Assembly (NCBI RefSeq): GCF_015351025.1
Contig: NZ_JADKRV010000003.1
Coordinates: 62,001 to 126,000 of the forward strand
Source: Curtobacterium sp. VKM Ac-1376
Lineage (GTDB): Bacteria; Actinomycetota; Actinomycetes; Actinomycetales; Microbacteriaceae
Direction: 5' to 3'
DNA: 64,000 bases
In this document: positions 51,130 to 61,465 of the stretch, in pieces
How positions within the stretch are numbered: position 1 is the first letter of the stretch
How the letters are laid out: every line of letters begins with the position of its first letter
Position numbers and translations under genes: made by a program
Notes under the pieces: model-generated
What the model was told of the DNA's origin: nothing
Seen by the model: only the letters and a program-made list of their open reading frames with translations
Databases searched by the model: none

Positions 51130-53175
51130 TCAGTCCCGCTTGCTCATGGCGGCCAGACGCTCGTTGTAGGCCTTCAGGTCGGCATCACCGTCGCGTTCGG
51201 CCTTGCGGTCCAGGCGCTTCGCGTCGCGCTTGTCCGAGCGCATCCAGTTCCGGACCACGAGCAGCGCCACGAACACCATCGGCAGCTCCGACGCACCCCA
51301 GGCGATGCCGCCCCCGGTGTGCTGGTCGTCGAGGAGCGCGGCGTCGTTCGTCTGCCCGAGGGCGTGGAACCAGTCGATCGCGAACACCGACTGCGAGGTC
51401 ATGACCGCGACGCCGAAGAAGGCGTGGAAGGCCAGGGTCGCCAGCAGCGTGATGATGAGCATCGGGTACGGCGGACGCTTCGGCCCCGGGTCGACCCCGA
51501 CGAACACCCAGAAGAACAGGTATCCGCTCAGCACGAAGTGGACGACCATCGCGACGTGCCACTCGTGCGACTGCATCGCCGCCTGGTAGGCGGGCGTGAA
51601 GTAGAACACCACGAGCGACCCGGCGAAGATGATCCCGGCGACCGCGGGCTTGCCGAGGAACTGCATCCAGCGGGAGTGCACGAACAGCATGAGCCACTCG
51701 CGGGCACCGCGGGAGCCGTCGTTCCGCACCGGCAGGGTGCGGAGCGCGAGCAGCACCGGGCCGCCGAGCACGAGCGGCAGCGGGACGAACATCATCAGCA
51801 GCATGTGCTGGAGCATGTGCGACGAGAAGTGGATCATCCCGTAGACGGCGGGGCCGGCAGACGTCGTCCAGATGAACAGCGCGCACCCGAGCAGCCAGGC
51901 GATGGTGCGACCGACGGGCCACGCATCACCGCGCTTCCGGAGCTTGCGCACGGCCAGCAGGTACCAGACGGCTCCCACCACGGCGAGGCCGAGCCAGACC
52001 CAGTCGATGTGCCACTGGGTCAGGTACGTCTGTGTGGTCTGGGCCGGCGGGAACGGGAACCCGATCAGGCCGGAGCGGGTGTCCTCGCCGGTCTCCGGGG
52101 TCTGCGGGATCGGCGGCTGCGAACGGGACACGGCGACCGAGACCCCGATGGCGACGGCCATGAACACGATCTCGGCCAGCGCGAACCGGGTGAAGAGCCG
52201 GCGGTCGAGCGGTGCACGGAGGAGCCCCGGTACGAGCTTCCGGCGCTGCACGACGCCGGCGACGCCGAGCAGGACGAGGATGAGCGCCTTGACGGTGATG
52301 AGCCAGCCGTAGGTCGTCGTGACGAGGTCGAGCGGCCCGGTCAGGCGGAGCGACGCGTTCACGATGCCGGAGAACGCCACGGCGCCGAACGACCAGCCGG
52401 CGAGCGTCGAGTACCGGGCGACGACCCGGCCCGTCGCGCCCCTGGTCCGGGTGCGGAGCAGGACCACGGCGACGAGTCCACCCGCCCACACGCAGACCCC
52501 GACCAGGTGGATCGCGAGCGAGTTGACGGCGTTGGCGTGCTCGAGCGACCCGGCGGCGTGCCCGGACAGCGCCAGAGGGAGCAGGGCGAACAGCCCGATC
52601 ACGGTGGCGAAGGCCAGCGTCGTGACCCGGGTCGCGAACGCGGCGACCACGGTCGCGACGAGGACCGCTGCCGCGGAGACGACGAGAGCCTGCCCGATCT
52701 CGACCTGGAACGCGAACAGCATGAAGTTGCGCGCGAACACCGGGCTGGTCAGCGGCACGCCGAGCGTGTTCGCGCCGGTCAGCACGACGCTCACCGCGGC
52801 GGCGAGGAACCAGACGGCACCGGTCGCGGCAGCCCAGCGGGTGGCGCGGTGCTGCACGCTGGACAGCGCGCCGTGGTCCTTCTTCTGCGCGGGCAGTGCG
52901 AACGCTGCGACGATGAGCAGCCCGATGGTGAGCGCCGCCGTCGTGTCGTGCACCACGCGGGCGATCGGCAGGCCGTACTCGACGACCTCGCCGGCGGAGA
53001 CCAGCTGCTGGCCCGCGCTGAAGGCGCCGGTGATCGTCATCCCGAGGATCGAGCACGCGACGGCGAGCGGGATCGCGATGACGAGGACCGTCGCGACGGT
53101 GGACGAACGGCCGGTGGCGGGGGCGGCGTCCGGCGCTGACCCGGTGGGCTGGGTTTCGGGTGACGTGACGGTCAT
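51130..53175 (-). CDS. CopD-CtaG fusion membrane protein, copy 2
   Basis: A 681-residue protein, co-linear with the protein at 34142-36193. The N-terminal CopD half (about residues 1-350) has S-G-H-A-A-G-S. The CtaG half (about 390-640) has the expected His ligands in H-F-S-S-H-M-L-Q-H-M-L-L-M-M, H-E-W-H-V-A-M-V-V-H-F and A-F-H-A-F-F-G-V-A-V. The charged C-terminal tail is Lys/Arg/Asp-rich. It probably delivers copper to cytochrome oxidase; it is the more canonical copy of the two. Confidence 0.9.
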   Translation of the reverse strand: MTVTSPETQPTGSAPDAAPATGRSSTVATVLVIAIPLAVACSILGMTITGAFSAGQQLVSAGEVVEYGLPIARVVHDTTAALTIGLLIVAAFALPAQKKDHGALSSVQHRATRWAAATGAVWFLAAAVSVVLTGANTLGVPLTSPVFARNFMLFAFQVEIGQALVVSAAAVLVATVVAAFATRVTTLAFATVIGLFALLPLALSGHAAGSLEHANAVNSLAIHLVGVCVWAGGLVAVVLLRTRTRGATGRVVARYSTLAGWSFGAVAFSGIVNASLRLTGPLDLVTTTYGWLITVKALILVLLGVAGVVQRRKLVPGLLRAPLDRRLFTRFALAEIVFMAVAIGVSVAVSRSQPPIPQTPETGEDTRSGLIGFPFPPAQTTQTYLTQWHIDWVWLGLAVVGAVWYLLAVRKLRKRGDAWPVGRTIAWLLGCALFIWTTSAGPAVYGMIHFSSHMLQHMLLMMFVPLPLVLGGPVLLALRTLPVRNDGSRGAREWLMLFVHSRWMQFLGKPAVAGIIFAGSLVVFYFTPAYQAAMQSHEWHVAMVVHFVLSGYLFFWVFVGVDPGPKRPPYPMLIITLLATLAFHAFFGVAVMTSQSVFAIDWFHALGQTNDAALLDDQHTGGGIAWGASELPMVFVALLVVRNWMRSDKRDAKRLDRKAERDGDADLKAYNERLAAMSKRD

Positions 53176-53317
53176 GACCGTCCAATGGTAGGCGCGTCGG
53201 CTGGCAACCGGCCCCTCGGATGCGCCGTCAGATCCGCCGTTCCCAGATGCCCTCGCAGCCGACGCCGACGAACCCGGCGGCAGGTCGGAGCCGTCTCGCT
53301 GCCGCTAGGCTTCGTGC

Positions 53318-53905
53318 GTGCTGCTCTCCGACCGCGACATCACCGCCCAGCTCGCCGAAGGCCGGATCGGCCTCGACCCGCACGACGCATCCCTCGTCCA
53401 GCCGTCGAGCATCGACGTCCGCCTCGACAAGTTCTTCCGGCTGTTCGACAACCACAAGTACCCGCACATCGACCCGGCGGTCGACCAGCCCGACCTGACC
53501 CGGCTGGTCGAGACCGACCCGGACGAGGCGTTCGTGCTGCACCCGGGGGAGTTCGTCCTCGGGTCCACGTTCGAAGTCGTGACGCTGCCCGACGACATCG
53601 CCGCTCGGCTCGAGGGCAAGAGCTCGCTCGGCCGCCTCGGACTGCTGACGCACTCGACCGCGGGCTTCATCGACCCCGGGTTCTCGGGGCACGTGACGCT
53701 CGAGCTGTCGAACGTCGCCACTCTGCCGATCAAGCTGTGGCCGGGGATGAAGATCGGGCAGCTCTGCTTCTTCCAGCTGTCGAGCCCGGCCGAGAAACCG
53801 TACGGGTCGGCCGAGTACCAATCGCGCTACCAGGGGCAGCGCGGGCCGACCGCCTCGCGTTCCGCGCTCAACTTCCACCGGGCGGACGTCTCCGCGCCGC
53901 GGTGA
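53318..53905 (+). CDS. dcd: dCTP deaminase (bifunctional dCTP deaminase/dUTPase type)
   Basis: A 195-residue trimeric dUTPase-fold enzyme. Motifs: [10 protein letters not shown], the catalytic-Glu segment [20 protein letters not shown] and the C-terminal [13 protein letters not shown]. The sequence type matches the mycobacterial bifunctional enzyme that turns dCTP into dUMP. The GTG start is six bases after TAGGCT (leaderless). Confidence 0.96.
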   Translation: MLLSDRDITAQLAEGRIGLDPHDASLVQPSSIDVRLDKFFRLFDNHKYPHIDPAVDQPDLTRLVETDPDEAFVLHPGEFVLGSTFEVVTLPDDIAARLEGKSSLGRLGLLTHSTAGFIDPGFSGHVTLELSNVATLPIKLWPGMKIGQLCFFQLSSPAEKPYGSAEYQSRYQGQRGPTASRSALNFHRADVSAPR

Positions 53906-53957
53906 CCACCTGGCAACTGCAGCGGACGAAATGTCGCATCCTGTGTATCGTTGCAGC

Positions 53958-54473
53958 ATGTCCGCAGTTCCCCCTCGACCTGCACCGCCACTGTCGGCGG
54001 CAGCGCTCATCCGTGACGCCCGTGACCGAGCCGCGCTGACCCAGGTGCAGCTCGCCCGCCGGGCCGGTGTCACGCAGAGCGTCATCAGCACCTACGAGAA
54101 CGGCCGACGCGAACCCTCGCTCGCAGCGCTGCAGCGGATGCTCCGCGCAGCGGGCTTCACGACCACCATCGACCTGCAGCCGGTGGAGGAACCGGCACCG
54201 CTGCGGGAGCGCGTGCGTGCTGCACGACCGGAACTCATCGCGATCGTCGAGCGGTTCGGCGGCCGGAACCCACGCCTCTTCGGCAGCGTCGCCCGGGGCG
54301 AGGACGGCCCGGACAGTGACGTCGACCTGATGATCGACGTCGACGCCGGGCTCGGGATCTTCGCGCTGATGCGGATCCAGGACGCGGCCGAACGCCTGCT
54401 CGGGGTGCGCGTCGACGTGGTCGACGCCGCCGGCATGAGTCGCGAGGTCGTCCGGGCAGCGGTGCCCCTGTGA
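53958..54473 (+). CDS. XRE helix-turn-helix/MNT nucleotidyltransferase fusion (antitoxin-type)
   Basis: A 171-residue fusion. An N-terminal Cro/XRE helix-turn-helix (about residues 15-65, L-T-Q-V-Q-L-A-R-R-A-G-V-T-Q-S-V-I-S-T-Y-E) is joined to a minimal nucleotidyltransferase domain (about 85-170) with F-G-S-V-A-R-G-E...D-S-D-V-D-L-M. MNT proteins pair with HEPN proteins and neutralise them by AMPylation; the next gene is HEPN-like. The fused DNA-binding part suggests it represses its own promoter. The ATG is six bases after TATCGT (leaderless). Confidence 0.9.
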   Translation: MSAVPPRPAPPLSAAALIRDARDRAALTQVQLARRAGVTQSVISTYENGRREPSLAALQRMLRAAGFTTTIDLQPVEEPAPLRERVRAARPELIAIVERFGGRNPRLFGSVARGEDGPDSDVDLMIDVDAGLGIFALMRIQDAAERLLGVRVDVVDAAGMSREVVRAAVPL

Positions 54474-54817
54474 GCCCCGAGATGGTCGCCCGCCGCGACG
54501 TCCGGGACCGGCTCGACGACGTCATCGGGGCCTGCGCGGCGATCCGGCGCTACGTCGACGACGAGCGTCTGCCCGGAGACCTGGTGCACGACGCCGTCCG
54601 GATGCGCCTGGTCGAGATCGGTGAGGCGGTGCGCGTGCTGCCAGCCGACGTCACCGCGAGCGAACCGGGCATCCCGTGGGCTCGGGTGTCGGACCTGGGC
54701 GAGCGGCTCACCCGCCGGTACTTCGACACGACCCGCGCACTGGTGTTCGGCACGGCGCGGACGGACGTCCCGCACCTGGCGGACGCGGCACGTCGCCTGC
54801 GCGCTGCACACCCCTGA
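54470..54817 (+). CDS. HEPN-domain protein with degenerate RNase motif (toxin-type)
   Basis: A 115-residue helical protein overlapping the MNT gene by four bases (GTGA). It follows the HepT plan (M-R-L-V-E-I-G-E-A-V-R, then W-A-R-V-S-D-L-G-E-R-L-T-R-R-Y-F-D-T). In active HepT toxins the last part holds R-x4-6-H (R-N-x-x-x-H-x-Y); here it reads R-L-T-R-R-Y, so the His is missing and the loop is shorter. It may be inactive as an RNase, or use other residues. Confidence 0.85.
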   Translation: MSPEMVARRDVRDRLDDVIGACAAIRRYVDDERLPGDLVHDAVRMRLVEIGEAVRVLPADVTASEPGIPWARVSDLGERLTRRYFDTTRALVFGTARTDVPHLADAARRLRAAHP

Positions 54818-54889
54818 CCCGCGAGCCGAGCGCGAGATGCCGTCGTCTCACCCCGGCGCCGACACCTCCCGGAGACGCCGCCGTGTTCC

Positions 54890-54914
54890 GCGGCGTCTTC
54901 CGAACACGACGGCG
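54890..54914. repeat. 25-base repeat GCGGCGTCTTCCGAACACG..., copy 2
   Basis: Identical to 48154-48178. Its flank also carries an inverted version of the core (GCCGCCGTGTTC near 54877), so it can form a hairpin after the HEPN gene. Confidence 0.85.
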
Positions 54915-54933
54915 CCTTCCGGCAGCGGACCAT

Positions 54934-54986
54934 CAGGCGGACGGGAGGCGCGGATCACGACGTGCGCCGTGCCTCCCGTCCGCCTG
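54934..54986. repeat. Inverted repeat of the GGACGGGAGGC family
   Basis: The arm CAGGCGGACGGGAGGC (54934-54949) pairs with a complement at 54971-54986; 20-odd bases lie between. It shares its core with the repeats at 2417, 26873 and 40716. Confidence 0.85.
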
Positions 54987-55008
54987 CGGCTGGTCTCCGG
55001 ACGACGCA

Positions 55009-55046
55009 GGACGGCCCCGTCTCGCCGAGGCGAGACGGGGCCGTCC
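55009..55046 (-). terminator. Strong terminator of the sugar ABC operon
   Basis: GGACGGCCCCGTCTCG, six bases, then its perfect complement: a 16-base stem with a possible inner extension. It lies 15 bases after the stop codon of the binding-protein gene on the minus strand. No other gene is supported in 54818-55061. Confidence 0.85.
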
Positions 55047-55061
55047 GTGGTGCTGGGGAGA

Positions 55062-56171
55062 TCAGCCCTTCTTGGCGAGCTCCTCGAGGGTGTCGTTGCC
55101 CTTGTAGGCCTCGACCGCGTTGTCCTTCGTGACGAGGACCGGGGTGAGCTCGATCGCGGGGACCGTCTTCACACCGTTGTAGTTGTTCGTCTTGTCCATC
55201 TTGGTGTCGGGCTTGTCGCCCTTCGACAGGGTGGACACGAGGTCGACGGCCGCCTGGGCCTCTTCCGTGGTGTTCTTGTAGATCGTCGAGTACTGCGTGC
55301 CCTGCATGATGAGCGGGATCGAAGCGGTCTCCGAGTCCTGACCCGTCACGACGGGGTTGTCCTTGCCGGCGGCCTTGGTCGCGGTGAGGATCGCACGGGC
55401 GAGGGTGTCGTTCGGCGACAGGACGCCGTCGAGCTCGGTGTCACCCGTGTAGTACTGCGCGAGCAGGTCGGTCATGCGCGACTGAGCCTTCTGCGCGAGC
55501 CAGCCCTGCGTGACGACCTTCTGGAAGGTGGTCTGACCGGAGACGACCTTGATGGTGCCGTCGTCGATCTTCGGCTGCAGGACGTCCATCGCACCGTTGA
55601 AGAACACGGTGGCGTTGGCGTCGTCCGGCGAACCGGCGAAGAGTTCGACGTTGTACGGCTTGTCGCCCTTCTTGTCCTCGAGGCCCTTGAGCAGCGCCTC
55701 GGCCTGGAGCTGGCCGACCTTGAAGTTGTTGAACGCGACGTAGTAGTCCACGTTCTTCGTGTTCAGGATGTTGCGGTCCCAGGCGATGACGACGGCGCCA
55801 CTGCTCTTGGCCGACTTGACCTGGGCGGTCAGCTGCGAACCGTCGGCCGCACCGATGATGACGGCCTTGGCACCCTTGGTGATCATGCCCGAGATCTGCG
55901 ACTGCTGGTCCGGGACCGGGTTGCCGGCGTTGGCGTACTGGATGTCGGCCTTGAAGCCGGCGTCCTCGATCGACTTCTTGAACGCGGCGCCCGCCAGGAC
56001 CCAGTTCTGCGAGGTCTTGGCCGGCAGGGCGACGCCGATGAGGTCACCCTTCTTGATGGTGCTGGTGGTGCCGCTGCCGGCGTCGTCGGACGAGCCGCGC
56101 GACGAGCAGCCGCTGAGGGCGAGGCCCGCGATGAGCGCCAGGCTGAGGCCGGCGACGATCTTCTTGCGCAT
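55062..56171 (-). CDS. chvE: Sugar ABC transporter substrate-binding lipoprotein (ChvE/XylF type)
   Basis: A 369-residue lipoprotein with lipobox L-S-G-C near residue 22 and a periplasmic-binding-protein type I fold; segments I-G-V-A-L-P-A-K-T-S-Q-N-W and A-W-D-R-N-I-L resemble ChvE. It binds monosaccharides (xylose, arabinose, galactose or glucose in relatives). It is the last gene of the mmsA-mmsB-chvE-like operon, 59 bases after the permease. A LacI regulator and matched operators lie upstream of the operon. Confidence 0.85.
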   Translation of the reverse strand: MRKKIVAGLSLALIAGLALSGCSSRGSSDDAGSGTTSTIKKGDLIGVALPAKTSQNWVLAGAAFKKSIEDAGFKADIQYANAGNPVPDQQSQISGMITKGAKAVIIGAADGSQLTAQVKSAKSSGAVVIAWDRNILNTKNVDYYVAFNNFKVGQLQAEALLKGLEDKKGDKPYNVELFAGSPDDANATVFFNGAMDVLQPKIDDGTIKVVSGQTTFQKVVTQGWLAQKAQSRMTDLLAQYYTGDTELDGVLSPNDTLARAILTATKAAGKDNPVVTGQDSETASIPLIMQGTQYSTIYKNTTEEAQAAVDLVSTLSKGDKPDTKMDKTNNYNGVKTVPAIELTPVLVTKDNAVEAYKGNDTLEELAKKG

Positions 56172-56230
56172 GTGATTGCTTTCTCTTCGTTGAGGAGGTG
56201 GGGCCGAGGCCCCGGTGTGGGGGAGTTGAG

Positions 56231-57523
56231 CTAGGGGAGGGTGATCTTCTCCGGTTGGTCCTCGATGGACCGCGGCTGCTGGGCGGACACCGTGTTCTCC
56301 TCGGTGTCCTTCCGCTGGAACTGCCGCATCATGCCGCCGATGAGGGATGGACGACCCTGCGACTTCGAGTACACGTCGAAGGCGACGGCGATGAGCAGGA
56401 CCAGACCACGGATGATCTGCACCTTGTTCGACTCGAGGCCCATGAGCTGCAGACCGTTCGACAGCAGCGCCATCACGAGACCACCGATGATCGAACCGGA
56501 GATCGTGCCGACACCACCGGCGACCGCTGCGCCACCGACGAACACGGCGGCGATCGCGTCGAGCTCCCAGCCGGTGCCGTCCGCGGGGCCCGAGGCACCC
56601 GAGTAGGCGACGAACACCATGCCGGCGATCGCGGCGAGGACCGACATGTTCATCATGACGAAGAAGTTGACCTTCTTCGCGGAGACACCGGACAGGACCG
56701 CGGCGTTGGCGTTGCCACCGACGGCGTAGACCTGACGGCCGAAGATGGTGTTCTTCGTGACGAAGCCGTAGACGATGGTCAGGACGCCGAGGATGATCGC
56801 GACGATCGGGACCGACGTGCCGACGGGGCCGGCGCCGAACAGGTACGTGGCGACGAGCGTGACGGCGACCAGGATGCCGGTGCGGACGATCGAGACCCAC
56901 AGCGGCGGGACCTCGGCCTGCATCTTCTTGCGGCGGGCACGACCGCGGGCCTCGATGATGATGAGCGCGAGGATCGTGACGAGACCGATGAGCAGGGTCC
57001 CGTTGCTGTAACCGACGTCCGGGCCGAAGTCTCCGAGGAAGCCGGCCCCGATGGGGGTGTAGCCCTCCGGGACGGGGACCGACGTCGAGTTGCCGATGAT
57101 CTGGTTCGCACCACGGAAGATGAGCTGGCCGGCAAGGGTCACGATGAAGGCCGGGACCTTCACGAACGCGACCCAGAAGCCCTGCCAGGCACCGATCAGG
57201 GCGCCGCAGGCGAGGCCGAGGATGATCGCCGCCCACACCGGGAAGTCCCACACGGCCATGGACTGGGCCACGACGATGCCGACGACCGCTGCGACCGAAC
57301 CGACCGACAGGTCGATGTGGCCCGCGATGATCACCATGACCATGCCGAGCGCCAGGATCAGGATGTAGGAGTACTGCAGGAACAGGTTGATGACGTTGGT
57401 CGGCTCGAGGATCAGCCCGTGCGTCGTGATCGAGAAGAAGATCAGGATCGCGATGAGCGCGATGACCATGCCGTACTGGCCGATGCTGTTGCCCTTGCCG
57501 AAGAGCAGTTTCAGGTTGTTCAT
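56231..57523 (-). CDS. mmsB: Sugar ABC transporter permease (MmsB/GguB type)
   Basis: A 430-residue permease with about ten helices. [11 protein letters not shown] is the usual ribose/xylose permease motif, and [13 protein letters not shown] is the ATPase-contact loop. The length over 400 and the start [10 protein letters not shown] fit GguB/MmsB better than RbsC. It overlaps the ATPase gene by four bases. The C-terminal 40 residues are charged and cytoplasmic. Confidence 0.87.
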   Translation of the reverse strand: MNNLKLLFGKGNSIGQYGMVIALIAILIFFSITTHGLILEPTNVINLFLQYSYILILALGMVMVIIAGHIDLSVGSVAAVVGIVVAQSMAVWDFPVWAAIILGLACGALIGAWQGFWVAFVKVPAFIVTLAGQLIFRGANQIIGNSTSVPVPEGYTPIGAGFLGDFGPDVGYSNGTLLIGLVTILALIIIEARGRARRKKMQAEVPPLWVSIVRTGILVAVTLVATYLFGAGPVGTSVPIVAIILGVLTIVYGFVTKNTIFGRQVYAVGGNANAAVLSGVSAKKVNFFVMMNMSVLAAIAGMVFVAYSGASGPADGTGWELDAIAAVFVGGAAVAGGVGTISGSIIGGLVMALLSNGLQLMGLESNKVQIIRGLVLLIAVAFDVYSKSQGRPSLIGGMMRQFQRKDTEENTVSAQQPRSIEDQPEKITLP

Positions 57524-59112
57524 GAGGCGGTGGCGCCCTTCCGCGCGGAGGTCATGCTGCGCATGAGCGATTCGGGATCGGCCTGGTCGGCCGGCAGGTC
57601 AGCGGTGATCTGACCCTCGAAGATGGTGTAGATCCGATCGGACAGACCGAGCAGTTCGGGGAGCTCGGACGAGATGAGGATGATGCCCTTCCCCTCGGCC
57701 GCGAGCTGCTGGATGATCCCGTAGATCTCGAACTTGGCGCCGACGTCGATGCCGCGGGTGGGCTCGTCCAGGATCAGGATGTCCGGGTCCGTGAACATCC
57801 ACTTGGACAGGACGACCTTCTGCTGGTTGCCACCAGAGAGCTTGCCGACGTTGTCCTCGACGCTCGGCACCTTCGTACGGAGCATCTTGCGGTACTTCTC
57901 GGCGACCGAGTACTCCTCGAGCGAGTCGACGACACCCGCCTTCGAGATCTTCTTCAGGTCGGCGGCGACCGTCGAGCGCTTCACGGTGTCGAGCAGGTTC
58001 AGTCCGAGTGCCTTGCGGTCCTCGGAGACGTAGCCGATGCCGTTCTCGATGGCCTGCTGGACGTTCGTGAGCTTGATCTCACGGCCGTCCTTGATGATCT
58101 GGCCGTCGAGCCAGGTGCCGTAGGAACGGCCGAACAGGCTCATCGCGAGCTCGGTGCGCCCGGCGCCCATCAGGCCCGCGAAACCGACGATCTCGCCGCG
58201 GCGGACGTGGAAGTTCGAGGACTTGCAGACCAGGCGCGACGGGTCGACCGGGTGCTGCACGGTCCAGTTGCGGACCTCGAAGAAGGTCTCGCCGATCTTC
58301 GGGGTGCGGTCGGGGAAGCGCGACTCGAGCGATCGGCCGACCATGCCGCGGATGATGCGGTCCTCGTTGACGCCGTCCGCCTTGACGTTGAGCGTCTCGA
58401 TGGTCTTGCCGTCGCGGATGATCGTGATCTCGTCGGCGATCTGCTCGATCTCGTTGAGCTTGTGGCTGATGATGATGCTCGCGATGCCCTTGGCCTTCAG
58501 CCCGACGATCAGGTCGAGCAGGTGCTGCGAGTCGTTCTCGTTGAGCGCAGCGGTCGGCTCGTCGAGGATCAGGAGCTTGACGTCCTTGTGCAGGGCCTTC
58601 GCGATCTCGACCAGCTGCTGCTTGCCGACACCGATGTTCTTGATCTGCGTGTCCGGGTCGTCGTTCAGGCCGACGCGGGCGAGCAGGTCCTGCGCACGGA
58701 GCTGCGCGGCGGTCCAGTTGATGACGCCGCCGCGGCTCGGCTCGTTGCCCAGGAACAGGTTCTCGGTGATGGAGAGCTCCGGGACGAGCGCCAGCTCCTG
58801 GTGGATGATGACGATGCCGGCCTGCTCGGACTGCTTGATGTTCGAGAAGCGCACCTCTTCGCCCTCGTACACGATCTGGCCCTCGTAGGTGCCGTACGGG
58901 TAGACGCCGGACAGGACCTTCATCAGGGTCGACTTGCCAGCGCCGTTCTCACCGCAGATCGCGTGGATCTCGCCGGCGCGGACGCTGAGGGAGACGTCGG
59001 ACAGCGCCTTCACACCAGGGAACTCCTTGGTGATCGAGCGCATCTCGAGGATCGTCTCGGGTGCGGTGATCGACCGGGTCTCGAGGCCGGTGTCGATCGG
59101 GGTTGACGCCAC
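57520..59112 (-). CDS. mmsA: Sugar ABC transporter ATP-binding protein (MmsA/GguA type)
   Basis: A 530-residue ATPase with two ABC domains. Domain 1 has G-E-N-G-A-G-K-S-T and L-L-I-L-D-E-P-T. Domain 2 has the degenerate G-L-M-G-A-G-R-T-E and a good L-S-G-G-N-Q-Q-K. It powers uptake of the sugar bound by the ChvE-like protein. The GTG start is supported by AAGGAG seven bases upstream; an ATG five bases earlier is out of frame. It is the first gene of the operon. Confidence 0.9.
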   Translation of the reverse strand: MASTPIDTGLETRSITAPETILEMRSITKEFPGVKALSDVSLSVRAGEIHAICGENGAGKSTLMKVLSGVYPYGTYEGQIVYEGEEVRFSNIKQSEQAGIVIIHQELALVPELSITENLFLGNEPSRGGVINWTAAQLRAQDLLARVGLNDDPDTQIKNIGVGKQQLVEIAKALHKDVKLLILDEPTAALNENDSQHLLDLIVGLKAKGIASIIISHKLNEIEQIADEITIIRDGKTIETLNVKADGVNEDRIIRGMVGRSLESRFPDRTPKIGETFFEVRNWTVQHPVDPSRLVCKSSNFHVRRGEIVGFAGLMGAGRTELAMSLFGRSYGTWLDGQIIKDGREIKLTNVQQAIENGIGYVSEDRKALGLNLLDTVKRSTVAADLKKISKAGVVDSLEEYSVAEKYRKMLRTKVPSVEDNVGKLSGGNQQKVVLSKWMFTDPDILILDEPTRGIDVGAKFEIYGIIQQLAAEGKGIILISSELPELLGLSDRIYTIFEGQITADLPADQADPESLMRSMTSARKGATAS

Positions 59113-59235
59113 AGTGCATCTCCTTCTGCCGCTTCGGTGCGGCAGTGTGTTCGGGTGGTTCTGCTGCGGCAGCGAATGCACAGGGGGCCTGTGCGGACTT
59201 CGTTGTCGCGTCCGGATCCGGTCGGTGTGACGCTC

Positions 59236-59297
59236 ATGTGAACGGTCACATCGGCTGGACGGAGGTAATTTACGCACAGCCTCGGTGCGGCTGTCAA
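59236..59297 (-). promoter_or_regulatory. Promoter and LacI operator of the sugar ABC operon
   Basis: On the minus strand, TTGACA (59297-59292), 19 bases, TAAATT (59272-59267). The dyad ATGTGAACGGTCACAT (59236-59251) lies just downstream of the predicted start, placed to block elongation or initiation. The same 16-base pattern, with two differences, is at 60590-60605. The remaining gap up to 59533 has no gene that I can support. Confidence 0.78.
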
Positions 59298-59533
59298 TTC
59301 GGATTGGTCGCGTTTTCGTAACGGCGTGCGTGATCCGGAGGGAACGTCCCCCCGGGTTGGGGCCAGACCCCGTCGGCCGGGCCTTTTCCTTGCGCGATCC
59401 CGTCCGCTTCGTGGTCGCGTCCGGAGCCGCGCTCGCCGGTGCGCCGCCGGTGCGCCGCCGCCGTGCGGTTCCGGGCGTACCGGGTCGGAAGTTCGTGGCA
59501 GGTACTCCGGGTCCTGGCGCGGCCCGAGGTGTG

Positions 59534-60553
59534 TCAGCGCGAGCGGGGAGCGCTCGTGGAGGCGCGCACGACGAGCTGCGGGACGATGTCGATCGGGCGG
59601 AGCAGTTCGCCCTCGCTCGGCAGCAGGAGGTCCACGCAACGACGACCGAGCTCGGCGAAGTCCACCTGCACGGTGGTGAGCGGGGGCCAAAAGTGCTTCG
59701 CCTCGGGGATGTCGTCGTAGCCGACCACGGACAGGTCGCCTGGGACATCGAGCCCGTACGAGCGCGCGGCGTGCATCACGCCGAGTGCCATCTGGTCGTT
59801 CGAGCAGAAGACCGCGGTGCAGTCCCGCCACCGCAGCAGCTCGCGGCCCGCGTGGTAGCCGAAGTCCGCGGTCCAGTCGCCCAGGATCGGCGGGGCGACG
59901 GCCATGTCGCGGTCGGACATCTCACGAAGGAACCCCTGCATGCGGGCGTCCGCCTCGATCCAGTCCTGGGGGCCGGCGATGTGCCGGACGTACTCATGCC
60001 CGAGGTCGAGCAGGTGCGCGGTCGCGAGCCGGGCGCCCTCCATCTGGTCCACCCACAGGGCCGTCGGGTCCTCGCCGACACTGGCGCGCATGGTGACGTA
60101 GGGGGTGCGGATGCCGAGCTCCGCGATCAGGTCGAAGACCCGCTGCTGGGGCGCGATGACGACGATGCCCTCGACGTCGAGGTCGAGCAGGTGCCCGAGC
60201 CCCTCCCGCACGGCGGTGTCGGTCGCCTCGGCGATGTTCGCCGTCGTGACCGAGTAGCCGCGGAGCATCGCGGCGTCCTCGATCGCCTGCAGCGCGACGG
60301 CGGGACCGTAGTGGGCGCGGCGGGCCGTCAGGACGCCGATCGTGTGGGTCCGGCTCGTGACCAGGGCGCGTGCGGCCCGGTTCGGCCGGTACTGCAGCTG
60401 CTCCATGGCCGCCAGGACCTTGTCGCGCGTCTCTGCCCGGATGGCGTCCGAGTTGTTCAGCACCCGCGAGACGGTCTGGTGCGAGACGCCCGCGATCCGT
60501 GCGACGTCACGGATGCTGGGCGAACGCGGTTGCTGTGTCCGCGATGACGCCAT
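59534..60553 (-). CDS. LacI-family transcriptional regulator
   Basis: A 339-residue LacI regulator: helix-turn-helix with hinge (about residues 13-60, [20 protein letters not shown] and [10 protein letters not shown]) and a sugar-binding core (about 65-335). It lies next to, and on the same strand as, the sugar ABC operon. It shares an operator type with it (59236 and 60590), so it probably represses both in the absence of the transported sugar. Confidence 0.93.
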   Translation of the reverse strand: MASSRTQQPRSPSIRDVARIAGVSHQTVSRVLNNSDAIRAETRDKVLAAMEQLQYRPNRAARALVTSRTHTIGVLTARRAHYGPAVALQAIEDAAMLRGYSVTTANIAEATDTAVREGLGHLLDLDVEGIVVIAPQQRVFDLIAELGIRTPYVTMRASVGEDPTALWVDQMEGARLATAHLLDLGHEYVRHIAGPQDWIEADARMQGFLREMSDRDMAVAPPILGDWTADFGYHAGRELLRWRDCTAVFCSNDQMALGVMHAARSYGLDVPGDLSVVGYDDIPEAKHFWPPLTTVQVDFAELGRRCVDLLLPSEGELLRPIDIVPQLVVRASTSAPRSR

Positions 60554-60589
60554 TGCTTGCTCGTTTCCGCTCGGGTGTCGTGGACATCG

Positions 60590-60605
60590 ATGTGCACGTT
60601 CACAT
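60590..60605 (-). promoter_or_regulatory. LacI operator before the lacI gene
   Basis: ATGTGCACGTTCACAT, 37 bases upstream of the lacI start codon. It differs from the operator of the ABC operon at two internal positions. It indicates autoregulation. Confidence 0.75.
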
Positions 60606-60670
60606 CCTGAGCCAGATCATTATGCACGTCCGGCGGATCGACGCCACCTGTGCATCGATCCGCCGTCCGC

Positions 60671-61360
60671 TCAGAGCCCGTTGCGCTTGCGGAAGATCGA
60701 CCAGAGCACGCCCGTCAACAGGAGCATGCCGAGGATCGCGACCGGGTACCCGGAGCGCCAGTGCGGCTCGGGCATGTGGTCGAAGTTCATCCCGTACACA
60801 CCGGCGATCAGGCCCGGTGCGAACAGGATGGCCGCCCACGACGAGATCTTCTTGACCTCCTCGCCCTGGCGGTGCGCGGCCCGGGCGAGTTGGCGGCTCT
60901 CCTCGCCCTGGGCCAGGCTCGCGCTCGTCATCCGGCGCATCGCCTCGTTCTGCTCCTGCGACACCAGGGTGGCGTGCAGGGTCAGCGCGTTCTCGAGCAG
61001 CGCGCGGAACGAGTCGACCCGCTCGGTGACGCGGAGCGCGTGGTCGTGCACGTTGCGGAGCCGGTGCTGCACGTCGTCGTCCACGCCGTACTTGTCGGCA
61101 CCGCGGAGCAGCCCGGTCACCATCGCCGGTACCGGGGTGGTGGCGCGCTGGAACGCCAGGACCTCGCTGAGCAGCTGGGAGATGCGCTTCGACACCCCGG
61201 GGTCGACCTGGCCGGCGAACAGCTGGTCCTCGATGGCGTCGATCTGCTCCTGCAGGACCTGGACGACGGGTCCGTACCCGTCGACGACCTCGTCGAGCAC
61301 CGCCGCCGTCACCGCCTCGGACCCCTTCGCCAGGAAGTCCGGGTCGGCTTCGAACCTTCC
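60671..61360 (-). pseudogene. corA: 5'-truncated corA (magnesium/cobalt transporter)
   Basis: The frame matches the C-terminal two thirds of CorA: a long-helix region from F-E-A-D-P-D-F-L-A-K-G onward, A-I-E-D-Q-L-F and the pore motif Y-G-M-N-F between two C-terminal membrane helices. The N-terminal alpha/beta domain (about 130 residues) is missing. Upstream of about 61360 the frame continues without resemblance and runs into the promoter of the next, divergent gene. It is probably a disabled copy; expression from an upstream start would still lack the regulatory domain. Confidence 0.75.
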
Positions 61361-61465
61361 CGTCTCGTCGTGACGGCGCCCAGAGCGCTGCCGACGGTCG
61401 AGCGTACGCGTGCGGCGCGGGCCGGACAACGTTGACCTCCGCTTTCCCCATGGGCGCGAAGATCC

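Noticed and set aside
59285..59533. Protein-coding gene on the plus strand across the mmsA-lacI gap
   Set aside because: Open frames there continue antisense through lacI, have no ribosome site and overlap the promoter and operator of the sugar operon.
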